From Oscillospiraceae bacterium (lineage in GTDB: Bacteria > Bacillota > Clostridia > Oscillospirales > JAKOTC01), in assembly GCA_035353335.1 (NCBI GenBank), contig DAOPZJ010000008.1, positions 1 through 38,168 of the forward strand: a stretch of 38,168 nt of DNA, read 5' to 3'. Of this stretch, positions 15,712 to 24,377 are shown piece by piece. Under the pieces are notes generated by a model, which was given only the letters and a program-made list of their open reading frames with translations, made no database searches and was not told the DNA's origin. Position 1 is the first letter of the stretch. Each line of letters opens with the position of its first letter. A program made the translations under genes and the position numbers.

Positions 15712-16272
15712 TTATCGGTCGTCGTAAAAACCCGAATACTTGATATCCATAACAAGCATATCGCAGACTTTTGTAAAACCTGCGGACGATAAATCAACAC
15801 CGAATATTCGTTCAAGGTCAAAACCGGTCAGGTCCATGAATTTTGTGCTTGCAGCATACGCAGACAGGCATTTGTGAAATAAAATGCCCAGGTCATTCAC
15901 TGTCATATCCGATAATTTTGTAGAATATCCGACGGCGCTTACATCAACGCCGAGCAGCCAGCCGAGATCTCTGCCGGTCATGTCTTTCAATCTCGTGTCG
16001 TAGATTGCCGCAGGACACGGACCGAGCCCGAATAAATCGGCGACGTCTCTTCCGGTGAGTTCAACCACTCTTTCATAACTGTCTACATATTTACCGCTGT
16101 GAAGAAATTTGCATTCTGCAGCAGTCATCAGGTGTGCATAACGGATGTTGATTCCTACCGTTAAAACAAAAATACCGATAGGAGCCAAATAACAAACGTC
16201 AAATATTGCGAATCCGACAATGGTTGAAACCGCTCCCGAAAAAACAAACAAGGAGCCAAAAATTTTTCTCAT
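15712..16272 (-). CDS. Membrane-anchored protein with four 25-residue tandem repeats
   Basis: I do not recognise this 186-aa protein. Residues about 5-45 contain two closely spaced hydrophobic segments, a likely helical hairpin in the membrane. The rest is made of four tandem units of 25-26 residues (about 72-97, 98-122, 123-147, 148-172). They share the pattern (L/M)TGRDL..LFGVD.SA.GY.TK..D, for example MTGRDLGWLLGVDVSAVGYS. The repeats are predicted to be alpha-helical and cytoplasmic. Its ATG overlaps the stop of the upstream 278-aa gene (ATGA), so the two products are probably made together. Confidence 0.75.
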   Translation of the reverse strand: MRKIFGSLFVFSGAVSTIVGFAIFDVCYLAPIGIFVLTVGINIRYAHLMTAAECKFLHSGKYVDSYERVVELTGRDVADLFGLGPCPAAIYDTRLKDMTGRDLGWLLGVDVSAVGYSTKLSDMTVNDLGILFHKCLSAYAASTKFMDLTGFDLERIFGVDLSSAGFTKVCDMLVMDIKYSGFYDDR

Positions 16273-17105
16273 AATATCCCCATTTCATGATATGCATCAA
16301 GTTCATTGAGCTCCGATTCAAGGCGATTTCTCAAGATGAGATTCAACGCACTGACAAAATCCGATTTTCCCAAAACGGCTTTCTGCGCAATCAACAGTTC
16401 ACCCTGAGGGAGCTCGTTCATATAATAAATCAATTGGCTGTACAATACGCCTGAACAGGTAAAAAGACGACCTGTAAATGGGTCTTCGCCGATGTGCTTG
16501 AAACGCATCTGCTCTTCCTGCTCCAAAAAAATCAACGGGGTTTCGGAATCTAAGTAATAACATACCAAATCCCCTTTTTTAAAAGGGCAGGGGATCTGCG
16601 GATGATAAGCATTCAGCTGCTTTTCCGGGTCATAGCCTTTTAGATGATTTTGATTAAACTCGCTGATGTGAATGATTTGCCCGTTCGGATCAAAAAATGC
16701 CGTTTTAAAATATTCCCGGTCAACAGCCGCTTTGGTAATCATGAATTTCTTATCTTCATCGTGTTCTTTGCACCGGTCAAAAACGGGCTTGAAGACACTG
16801 CTCACCCATGAATCCAAGTAACCGTGGAAAATTCCTCTCCTGTTGGAGAAAAAGACATAGCCGTCCTCCGTATTCGTAAACGATTCCAACTTGCCGTGCA
16901 TCCATTCTGTTATCGGCTTAAGCGTTCTTTGATACTCATCATCCTCTTCTTTAATGGCCAAATAGGCATCGAGCCGGTCTTTCATCGGCCTGTGGCTCCG
17001 GGATACAATCGCTGCCTTTTCACGAGTGCTAAAGAATTTTCCAACTCTCCTGCACTCTTCGCGAACTTCAGGCGAGGGGATAAAGTCAATTACATCAAAT
17101 GGCAT
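16269..17105 (-). CDS. Unrecognised 278-aa protein
   Basis: I do not recognise the family. The product is soluble, acidic and mixed alpha/beta, with no signal peptide, membrane segment or clear catalytic motif. Visible landmarks are a charged helical N-terminal third (ending KEEDDEYQRTLKPITEWMHG), an aromatic stretch YFKTAFFDPNGQIIHISEF, and a single CPFKKGDLVCYYLD segment resembling a beta-barrel strand pair. AGGGAGG precedes the ATG. It is translationally coupled to the repeat protein downstream. A terminator for the EVE-nuclease gene lies just before it, so this pair is probably transcribed separately. Confidence 0.72.
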   Translation of the reverse strand: MPFDVIDFIPSPEVREECRRVGKFFSTREKAAIVSRSHRPMKDRLDAYLAIKEEDDEYQRTLKPITEWMHGKLESFTNTEDGYVFFSNRRGIFHGYLDSWVSSVFKPVFDRCKEHDEDKKFMITKAAVDREYFKTAFFDPNGQIIHISEFNQNHLKGYDPEKQLNAYHPQIPCPFKKGDLVCYYLDSETPLIFLEQEEQMRFKHIGEDPFTGRLFTCSGVLYSQLIYYMNELPQGELLIAQKAVLGKSDFVSALNLILRNRLESELNELDAYHEMGIL

Positions 17106-17137
17106 ATAACTAAACCTCCCTGTGTTATGGAAAGAGA

Positions 17138-17180
17138 TTAAAAAATCCCCCCGGCGGATAGTTTAATTTTAGCCGGGAGG
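17138..17180 (-). terminator. Terminator after the EVE-nuclease gene
   Basis: On the minus strand CCTCCCGGC pairs with GCCGGGGGG (one mismatch) around an AT-rich loop of about 16 nt, followed by ATTTTTTA. It sits 50 nt beyond the stop of the 450-aa gene. Confidence 0.65.
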
Positions 17181-17230
17181 ATGTGATGTTATTGGGGCAT
17201 GTATTTGTTGGGAGGGAAAACTGAGATTTC

Positions 17231-18583
17231 TTATGCCTTCTCTTGTTTTTTTATCAAAGCATTAATCAATCTCTCTGAATCCGCTCTTGATAGAAACGGC
17301 GTTTTCATTGTAGAAGCGAAGAAAAATCCTTTACTCAATACTTCCTTGATCTCTTTAGCTGATATTGCGACCGGCTCTCTTGTTCCTTCTTTATATTTAG
17401 GTTTAATTTGAATATCGACATCATGGAATAATCCGCTCTCACATTCTTTAACCTCTGTTGATGTTATTCTGCCTGCAGCAATAATCCCTTTCCCTTTACT
17501 GTAGTAAAGAACATAATCGTCTTTCTTAAAGGATTTTATGTATCTCTTGGGAGAACCATAAGCACTGACCCTGTTATTATTAATCATATCGTTTTCATCG
17601 CTTCCCGAATACCTTTGATTCGTATCAAACATGATCCCTTTTACTCCTCCTCTAAGCCTTTTATTGTCTTGATCAGTGAGGAACTCGACCCATGTTTTTA
17701 TACTCGAAGACAAAATGTTGGTTGATTCATCAGACATAGCAAACTCGTATAATTCTATTGGGTTGGCTTGAAAAATTCTATCTTTATAATTCTCAAGGTT
17801 TTTAACTTCCCCTTCGGTAGTAAGAAGCCAAACATCTCCTTTTAATTCTGCATAGGCATTTGCATCGAGGTTGGTTTGGCCTTTTTTTACTTGGATATAA
17901 ATATGCTCACCATCTTGGGGATTTATTAAAATACATTCATATAAAGGTGTGGCGGTTTTATTCGTCGAAGGAATACATATATACCCATATTTAGAATAAA
18001 GCCATAAACACAATAAGTCTTCGCAATCTTCCGGAGTTAAAAGGGAATAGAAATTCTTTTGATTCAAGGTTACTTGTGTGTTTGAATAATAAGTGGTTTC
18101 GGCAAGTTTATCATATAGCAAACCGCTGAATTCTTGAATCCCACTCTTACGGATTTGTTGAAATGTCGAACCTTTTATAAAAGCTGTGCTTACAGCACCT
18201 GGTACTGTACTTTCATCTCCTTCGTCAAAACAGTACCAATCGATATCTGATAACTGATTTGCAGCATCTATTTTTACTGCTTCATTATTAAATTTCCATT
18301 TTGTATGTTTTCCAACTCGTCCTAAATAGTATTTACCTTCGTCTCTTACCCAAATCAGATCCCCTTCTTTTTGGTAACTATGAAATCTTGTTAAAGCCTT
18401 AAATTGTTTATAAGCCGCTTTTTTTGCACAGACAAGATAGTCATCGAAAGTTTTAATGCACTGACGTTCTTCTTCAGGAATTTCTGTTAAGCTCCATCCT
18501 AAAGCTGCGATCTTGTTATCAATGCAATACCGAGCTATACTTTTACCTGTACCGGGCTTCGTTTGTAATCTCCAGACTGCCAT
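17231..18583 (-). CDS. Candidate modified-DNA nuclease: EVE-like - PD-(D/E)XK - EVE-like
   Basis: This is a 450-aa protein. The N-terminal part contains GDLIWVRDEGKYYLGRVGKH (about 74-93), resembling the ligand-pocket strands of EVE/PUA-like domains. The middle has a restriction-endonuclease-like core: helix LTPEDCEDLLCLWLYSKYG (about 182-200), then YECILI, D224 and IYIQVKKGQ (Q231, K233, the QxK variant of D/ExK). Near 355-373 a second EVE-like strand pair appears: DDYVLYYSKGKGIIAAGRI. EVE-nuclease fusions are known in type IV-like restriction of modified DNA. GGAGG precedes the ATG by 9 nt. By eye the gene is AT-rich compared with the WYL gene upstream. The nuclease call is from motif reading only. 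Confidence 0.72.
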   Translation of the reverse strand: MAVWRLQTKPGTGKSIARYCIDNKIAALGWSLTEIPEEERQCIKTFDDYLVCAKKAAYKQFKALTRFHSYQKEGDLIWVRDEGKYYLGRVGKHTKWKFNNEAVKIDAANQLSDIDWYCFDEGDESTVPGAVSTAFIKGSTFQQIRKSGIQEFSGLLYDKLAETTYYSNTQVTLNQKNFYSLLTPEDCEDLLCLWLYSKYGYICIPSTNKTATPLYECILINPQDGEHIYIQVKKGQTNLDANAYAELKGDVWLLTTEGEVKNLENYKDRIFQANPIELYEFAMSDESTNILSSSIKTWVEFLTDQDNKRLRGGVKGIMFDTNQRYSGSDENDMINNNRVSAYGSPKRYIKSFKKDDYVLYYSKGKGIIAAGRITSTEVKECESGLFHDVDIQIKPKYKEGTREPVAISAKEIKEVLSKGFFFASTMKTPFLSRADSERLINALIKKQEKA

Positions 18584-18650
18584 GATGTTTTCCTCCTTTA
18601 AAATTAGATTGATTGATATACCTTAAAAATGATTCTCCAACTACTTACAG

Positions 18651-18860
18651 CTAAATCATTTTAAAGTGTCGAAATGCTTCTTTTATATCATCTTGCTTTT
18701 CTTTCGGACATGGGAATTCTCTTTTGTTTATATCGTTTCTGTTATAAGCCACTTTCGGGGACAGACCACAAATTTCTTTCATGTGGGCTATCCAGCAAGT
18801 TTTTGGAGTGTAACCGAAATTCATTTTTACATATGCCTGCAATTCTTTATAAGTACCCAT
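18651..18860 (-). CDS. Small conserved-looking protein (KTCWIAH type)
   Basis: This is a 69-aa protein starting MGTYKELQAYVK, with core PKTCWIAHMKEICGLSPK and ending ECF-free with EAFRHFKMI. I recall similar short proteins of this pattern (KTCWIAxVKE...CPPEKREAI...HFGMI) in Firmicutes, but I cannot name a function. AAGGTAG lies about 10 nt before the chosen ATG; the frame extends 22 codons further upstream without a better site. It sits 67 nt before the EVE-nuclease gene on the same strand and may be its partner or small regulator. Confidence 0.7.
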   Translation of the reverse strand: MGTYKELQAYVKMNFGYTPKTCWIAHMKEICGLSPKVAYNRNDINKREFPCPKEKQDDIKEAFRHFKMI

Positions 18861-18941
18861 ACAAACACTACCTTTCACTTTGATAAAGTTGGGAAAAACT
18901 AAACAACTCGAAAACAAACTTCCCATTTATAATAACGAATC

Positions 18942-20051
18942 TTAAATGCTTTTACATCCATATCTCTCCGCCATTTGTTCGGCGGATTTTTTGATTTGTT
19001 CGCGCAGGTCGGCGGGTTCGAGGACTTCGACGTGGCAGCCGTACTGCATCGCCCAGTAATGCATCGCCTGCCGGTTCATTTTCACGGTCACGGTCAGCAT
19101 CCGGTCTCTCGGCGTGCCCTTATTTTCGCAGCTTTCCTGCTCGTGGGCGCGGCCGTCATGACCGTCTTTATGCGGAGGAATTTTGACCTGCACGTCCATC
19201 CCGAACCAGTCGATCAGGTCGTTCATCATCCACGGCGGAGCCAGGAACTTCACCCGGACGGTTTCACCCGAGAACATGTAGACGTGCTCCGCCATGTGTT
19301 TCGGCAGATCAAGCCCGCCTTTCATCCCCTCGACCTGCGCCGTCGGCTTGGCGGGCTCATCCAGGATTTCAATCCCCCGAATCCGGTCAACGCGGAGATT
19401 GCTGAGGTTGTGATGGGCATCGTGGTTGCCGATGAGATAATATCTGCCGTTGGAAGCGGCCATCTGATAGGGATTGAATATGTACCGGGCAACTTTACCC
19501 TCTTTATTCTTCCGCTCCACCAGCTGCTTGTCCGGTTTGTAGTCGACGTAATGAAACGCGACTTTTTTCTTTTCGGAGATGGCGTCGTTGAGCGTTTCGA
19601 TCGTGTAAAACAATTCGGTGTCCACAGGCCTGTTGTCGGGAAGGTTGCTGATGTGGGAGACCTTGGCGTTGAAATAACAGCTGGACAGCCCTTTCAGTTT
19701 CTCGATCAGGTCTTTGCACTGATTTTGCGGAATGCGGCTTGAAAACAAGATCCCGTCGATCAGCAGCCGCAGTTCGGGTTCGGTGAAATCGCGTTCCAGA
19801 TACCAGTCGGTCAGCATGGTTTCCGTTTCGCCGTCGGCGCAGGCGCGCGTGATTTCGTTATAATTGATGGGATATCCGGCATCCAGGAGATTCGTCAGAT
19901 TGCGGCGCACCGCCTTGCGGTCGGCGTCCATCGAATAGTCCTTTTTCAGATACGCGACGATTTCCTTTTGCGTCAGGCGGTGGTTTTCGTCGGAGTATTT
20001 TTTTAAAATTTCAAGAATGCTGACGACCATCATGATTTTCGCGAGCGGCAT
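18942..20051 (-). CDS. WYL-domain transcriptional regulator
   Basis: This is a 369-aa protein with a winged-helix N terminus (about 10-70, LTQKEIVAYLKKDY...DRKAVRRNLTNLLDAGYPI), a helical middle and a WYL domain with FNPYQMAASNGRYYLIGN followed by LRVDRIRGIEIL. A C-terminal extension follows, including a His-rich stretch and MHYWAMQYGCHVEVLEP. WYL proteins bind nucleic-acid-type ligands and often control defence islands, including restriction and CRISPR loci. GAGGTG precedes the ATG. It lies 26 nt downstream of the MBL gene and upstream of the small protein and EVE-nuclease genes, so it may regulate either group. Confidence 0.93.
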   Translation of the reverse strand: MPLAKIMMVVSILEILKKYSDENHRLTQKEIVAYLKKDYSMDADRKAVRRNLTNLLDAGYPINYNEITRACADGETETMLTDWYLERDFTEPELRLLIDGILFSSRIPQNQCKDLIEKLKGLSSCYFNAKVSHISNLPDNRPVDTELFYTIETLNDAISEKKKVAFHYVDYKPDKQLVERKNKEGKVARYIFNPYQMAASNGRYYLIGNHDAHHNLSNLRVDRIRGIEILDEPAKPTAQVEGMKGGLDLPKHMAEHVYMFSGETVRVKFLAPPWMMNDLIDWFGMDVQVKIPPHKDGHDGRAHEQESCENKGTPRDRMLTVTVKMNRQAMHYWAMQYGCHVEVLEPADLREQIKKSAEQMAERYGCKSI

Positions 20052-20077
20052 TTTTTCACCTCATTCAAGATTTTTTG

Positions 20078-21268
20078 CTAAAGAGCAAAGCTTTCCCCGT
20101 CGTTCAGATAGATGGTTTTGGAGCGGGCGCAAACGCCTTCGAACAACTTCGAACGTTCGGTGTGAATCGGGATGACGATTTCGGGTTTCACAGTCTCGAG
20201 AACGTCTTTGATCGCGCCGCGCGAGGCGTGGCCGGAGGTGTGGAGATAGACCGATTTCGGAAAGTTTTCAACAAAGCGGGCTGTTTTTTCATTACGGAAA
20301 ACGCCGTTGAGATAGCCCATCCACATTGAATAGATCAGCAGGGAGGAATCTCTGTACTTTTCAATGCTGTCATCATCAAGCCCGTTTGCCCGAACCAGCC
20401 AACAAAAGCCCCTCTCCGCGATATGCGAATCCAGATTCGTATCATAAGTAAAGATGTAATCAAAATCATAGAACCCGGCGGCGGTGACGGTTTTCAACAC
20501 ATTCATTTGATAGCCGTCGCAGATGAACATCCGGAAATTTTGCTTTGCCGCCCGATGCATCGCCCGGATGTGGTCAATGTTGGTCGAGGAACACAGTACA
20601 AAAGTGTATTTGGTTTCGTTCATCAATTTCGCGGCTTCGCTTTCGAGTTCCCACAGGGTCATCGGAGGCGCGGTCTGATCGATTCTCGTGCCCTCACAGA
20701 TCACGGCGTCGACCTTGCTGACATAATGTTTCAGGCACTTCATCACACCGGCACCGAAAGTCCCGTGCGTGCGGAAATCCCCGGTGTGCAGAACACGTTT
20801 GCCGTCCGCTTCGATGAGCAGCATATAGGCGTCGAGAGCGGAGTGATCGGTATAATACGGAGTGACCGTGATATTGCCGAACGTCAAGCGCTCATCTGCT
20901 CGGTAAGTATGAAAACCTCCGGCACGGGAAAGAGCGGCTTGCGAAACATGACGATGATCCGCAAGCCATTTTGTGAGAACGAGGTTGATCTTCTTCGCGG
21001 TATCCCCGATATAGATGGGGATTTCGGGCAGGATCTTTTCATAAAGTCCGATATGATCGCCGTGGTAGTGGGTCAGTATAACAGCGTCGCAGTTCGGCTC
21101 TCCACGGGTCACGCCGTCGATTTCGAATTCGGAGTTGATTTTCTCGGACGCCTTATCAACCCCCGGCAGGTCGGCCCCAAAATCGATGACGATGCGCGAC
21201 CCGCCCGAAGAGATTTCCGTAATGCTCCCGCCGATTTTGTTTGCGCCTTTATGGATGGTGATGGTCAT
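20078..21268 (-). CDS. RNase J-like MBL-fold (beta-CASP type) hydrolase
   Basis: The 396-aa protein has the metallo-beta-lactamase zinc motif HYHGDH (67-72), a second metal site in VLHTGDFRTHG (about 160-170), and the late motifs HTSGHAS (about 343) and IVIPIHTE (about 367). These match the RNase J/beta-CASP arrangement. At 396 aa it is shorter than housekeeping RNase J (about 555 aa) and lacks its C-terminal domain. Likely activity is on RNA or single-stranded DNA, but other hydrolytic roles remain open. Its ATG overlaps the TGA of the upstream nuclease gene, implying coordinated production. Confidence 0.88.
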   Translation of the reverse strand: MTITIHKGANKIGGSITEISSGGSRIVIDFGADLPGVDKASEKINSEFEIDGVTRGEPNCDAVILTHYHGDHIGLYEKILPEIPIYIGDTAKKINLVLTKWLADHRHVSQAALSRAGGFHTYRADERLTFGNITVTPYYTDHSALDAYMLLIEADGKRVLHTGDFRTHGTFGAGVMKCLKHYVSKVDAVICEGTRIDQTAPPMTLWELESEAAKLMNETKYTFVLCSSTNIDHIRAMHRAAKQNFRMFICDGYQMNVLKTVTAAGFYDFDYIFTYDTNLDSHIAERGFCWLVRANGLDDDSIEKYRDSSLLIYSMWMGYLNGVFRNEKTARFVENFPKSVYLHTSGHASRGAIKDVLETVKPEIVIPIHTERSKLFEGVCARSKTIYLNDGESFAL

Positions 21269-22197
21269 TTATTTAAATCATTAGGGTTATAAATCAAATA
21301 ATCATATTTTATTAAAGATTCGTTTTGGTTAAGTAATTTGAAAATTTTACATTTCTGGTCATCTAGATTTGGATGGAATTCATCAACAAGTGCAATAGCG
21401 TAAATTTGTTTTATCGAAGCGTTAGAAATTTTGTCGTAACCTCTTAGAGAATTATTGTTGGCTGTTCGACGAATAAAATGTGAATTCCCTCCTGCATACA
21501 TGTCATGCATATAATTTGCATAAAAATATAGCTCTGATAATAATCCGACTTTCCTGTTGGAATATTTTAACTCAAAAATGTATATAGCATCACCATTAAA
21601 CGTCCAAAGGTCTATATCTGCTCCTTTTCCGGGGAAAAAGTAACTATTACCTCTTTTTTCACCTTTGAATAACCCTACGGGCAGCTGACGATAAATTTGG
21701 TTTTTACCCAAATCAATTCCTTTTGTAGCGGCTAATTCCTTAAGTAATTTTGTTCCATATACTGTTGATAATTTAGATTCAATTCCTCTTTCACCTTTGT
21801 CTGTTAATTTAGATTCATCGCCCGGGTCGTTGTTCTCAAATTTTCCTGATGTTTCAGATGAGATAATTGCTTCAAATTCATTTACCCCTTTTCGTAATTG
21901 AGATGATATTTTAAACCAGTCAGGAAACTGCTTATTAAATTTCATTACACGGTACAGGAACCGATTATAATGATTATCATTTTTTGACGGTGCTCTATCA
22001 ATATCAAGTAGGATTTTCTTTTTTTCTATCGAATGAAATAACAATGCCCAGCCCTCAAAGGCAGCATCGTCTGTTTGCATGTTTCCATTTAGCATTTCTG
22101 AAGATAAACAAATTTCGCGAACACCTGAAGAATTGAGTTTCGTTTCCATCGAACTAGGGATCTGAATTTTAGTGAGTAATTCAATAAACTTTGGCAT
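21265..22197 (-). CDS. PD-(D/E)XK nuclease family protein
   Basis: In this 310-aa protein, residues about 190-215 form a classic core: KGADIDLWTF (D194/D196), then strand IYIFELKYSN (E209, K211), followed by a helix LLSELYFYANYM. Glu residues in GERGIESKLS (about 136-141) could complete the site. The N-terminal 130 residues are of unknown type. AAGGAGAG precedes the ATG. The gene is strikingly AT-rich by eye compared with the MBL and AAA+ genes on either side, yet it shares a 4-nt overlap with the MBL gene. Many such proteins are defence nucleases (for example Mrr-like or DUF4263-like); I cannot assign the subfamily. Confidence 0.8.
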   Translation of the reverse strand: MPKFIELLTKIQIPSSMETKLNSSGVREICLSSEMLNGNMQTDDAAFEGWALLFHSIEKKKILLDIDRAPSKNDNHYNRFLYRVMKFNKQFPDWFKISSQLRKGVNEFEAIISSETSGKFENNDPGDESKLTDKGERGIESKLSTVYGTKLLKELAATKGIDLGKNQIYRQLPVGLFKGEKRGNSYFFPGKGADIDLWTFNGDAIYIFELKYSNRKVGLLSELYFYANYMHDMYAGGNSHFIRRTANNNSLRGYDKISNASIKQIYAIALVDEFHPNLDDQKCKIFKLLNQNESLIKYDYLIYNPNDLNK

Positions 22198-22319
22198 ATT
22201 ATTCTCTCCTTATTTTAATTTGTAAAACCGAGTTTCTAACCCCATAATATAACATATTTCGCGGTCTGTCAATGATTGTTGTGAGATTTATGGGAAAAGG
22301 TAAGATATTTTAGGATTGG

Positions 22320-24377
22320 CTATCCGCAGAAGCCGAGAATGGCTTTCTGCGGACGGCAAGGCGCTTGCGGGGCGTACTCGAAATCCCCGGGGATAAGAGT
22401 GAGCAGGTCGTTGTCGGTGATTTGGCCGCAGTCCGTTTTGACGAGGCGGGAGGCCTGCCGCAGTTTCGCGGACTCCAGCAGATTGCGGACAAACCGCCCG
22501 TTGCCGAAGTCCGGCTGCCGCTGCGCCGATTCGAAAACCCGGTAAAGCTTCTCTTTCGCGCCTTCGCCGATGCGGATTTTCTGCTTTTCGCACATCAATT
22601 CGAAGATGGCATACAGCTCAAAAGGCGTATAATCCGGGAACGGCACATGAAAAGCGATGCGGCTGCGCAGGCCCGGGTTCCGGGTCAGAAACTCCGACAT
22701 CTTGTCGGGATATCCCGCAAAAATCACCACCATATCCTCTCGTTGGTTTTCCATCTCCTGCACGATGGTGTTGATGGCTTCATCCCCGTACAACCCATTC
22801 TTGTCGTCTACAAGCGAATAGGCCTCGTCGATGAAGAGCACGCTGCCTTTGGCGGCTTTGAACTTCTCCCGGACGATCTTCGCCGTCCAGCCGACATATT
22901 TGCCGACAAGGTCGGCTCTGCCGACTTCCACGATCTCTCCCACCGAGAGCAGGTTGTTCTCTTTCATAATCCGGGCGAACAGGCGGGCTGCCGTCGTTTT
23001 GGCCGTCCCGGGATTGCCGGTGAACACCATATGCATGGAAGGGTGTTCGCCGCCGACAATACCCCGGGTGTTATAAAGCTTCTGGATTTTGAAATAATTC
23101 AACGCGTCGGTAATGACCTTTTTGGCTTCCGTAAGGCCGATCATCCGCTCAAGCTCGTCATAGGCAGAGCCCTTCGGAGGCGCTTTCGCGGCGATGGCCC
23201 TTGAGGCGGAGATCGAGGCATATTGGGGATAGATTTTTGTCTTGAGCGTGAGATGATACCAAGACTCATATGACTTTTTTAAATCATTGCCGTTGTAAAA
23301 CGCCGAGCGGACCGAGGCAGGGTCCGCATTGCGGTCGGCGAGTTTGGCATAAAGCGCATTGTCGGGCGTCAGTTGGTTCTCCCGAGCCATTGCGGCAAGG
23401 TGCTTTCGGGCGGTTTTATAATCGACTGCTGACGTTGAAATCTCGACGAGCGGAATCTCCCCCATACAGCCGTAGATGATCGTCTTGTTCTTTTCATCGG
23501 CTTTATCCAGACAGAAGATGGTCAGCACCTTTTTATGAAATTCAAGCGCAAGTTCGCAGGTCTTTATCACAACGGATTCGGAGGGTTTCATATATTCATC
23601 CTCGTGAACCCCAATCCCGAAAAAGCGGATGACCGCTGCGCCGCCGCCCAAGGTTTCATACATAGAACGGAGAAGGTCCAAGTCGGAGGAATCGGTAAAC
23701 GGTGTAACTGAGAAATCGAAATATCTTGCGCTGATGAGCCGCTTTTTTTCACGGAGCAGGGAGAGCGTTCCCTCAACGATGGGTTGAACACATTCCTCGA
23801 TGTCGAAACGAAACAGATAATGGACCGGATGCTGAAGGATGTTTCTGAGCTCGGAAGCCGGCCCGCAAATTCGGTCGATTTCCGGATTGAGATCGGTGTC
23901 GCAAAGGTTTCGCCATGCCAATTGCCTGAGGGATTGCGCCGTCATTTTGCCGGTGATGATTCTGTCATTCGGTTTGTGAAAACCCCGCCTCGAGCCGATA
24001 TCGATATTGCGGGTATCGAGGAATTGAGATTTGCTGTAGATAAAACTCTCCTTATCCGCCAAATCAAGCAGATCACCGAGTTCGCTGCAGCCGATTTCTT
24101 CTGTCGCTGTTATGTTCGCGGAAAATCCGCACTCCGCCAGATATCTTTCTGCCAGTTCAGTCGGGCAATGCTTCAAAACATACTCGGCTTCAATGACTGC
24201 GGCTAAAATGAACTGATCGGGTTCTGCTTCACAGATACTGATGGTTGCGTTCCGTTTGCAGGCGTCGGTGAATTTACGCGAAACGGGTCTTAATTTCATC
24301 GCCCATCTTTGTTTGTCAGACTCTTCCTCGGGAATTTCGATTTGTTTGGGTATTGCGGTTATTTTGTAAAAAATCAT
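22320..24377 (-). CDS. CbbX/SpoVK-type AAA+ ATPase with long N-terminal region
   Basis: This is a 685-aa protein. Residues about 1-400 are an unrecognised mixed region. The AAA+ module has LERMIGLTEAKKVI, FTGNPGTAKTT (about 447-457, Walker A), VLFIDEAYSL (about 512, Walker B), a loop with DEAINTIVQEME, and sensor 2 region FGNGRFVRNLLE. This is the CbbX/SpoVK/stage V subclass that remodels proteins as hexameric rings. AAGGAGTG precedes the ATG. The 122-nt gap to the nuclease gene could hold another start signal. As the first gene of the AAA+/nuclease/MBL/WYL run it may act as switch for the nucleases (inference). Confidence 0.9.
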   Translation of the reverse strand: MIFYKITAIPKQIEIPEEESDKQRWAMKLRPVSRKFTDACKRNATISICEAEPDQFILAAVIEAEYVLKHCPTELAERYLAECGFSANITATEEIGCSELGDLLDLADKESFIYSKSQFLDTRNIDIGSRRGFHKPNDRIITGKMTAQSLRQLAWRNLCDTDLNPEIDRICGPASELRNILQHPVHYLFRFDIEECVQPIVEGTLSLLREKKRLISARYFDFSVTPFTDSSDLDLLRSMYETLGGGAAVIRFFGIGVHEDEYMKPSESVVIKTCELALEFHKKVLTIFCLDKADEKNKTIIYGCMGEIPLVEISTSAVDYKTARKHLAAMARENQLTPDNALYAKLADRNADPASVRSAFYNGNDLKKSYESWYHLTLKTKIYPQYASISASRAIAAKAPPKGSAYDELERMIGLTEAKKVITDALNYFKIQKLYNTRGIVGGEHPSMHMVFTGNPGTAKTTAARLFARIMKENNLLSVGEIVEVGRADLVGKYVGWTAKIVREKFKAAKGSVLFIDEAYSLVDDKNGLYGDEAINTIVQEMENQREDMVVIFAGYPDKMSEFLTRNPGLRSRIAFHVPFPDYTPFELYAIFELMCEKQKIRIGEGAKEKLYRVFESAQRQPDFGNGRFVRNLLESAKLRQASRLVKTDCGQITDNDLLTLIPGDFEYAPQAPCRPQKAILGFCG

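Noticed and set aside
20423..21292. 289-aa frame antisense to the MBL gene
   Set aside because: No ribosome-binding site or domain; the opposite strand encodes the zinc motif.
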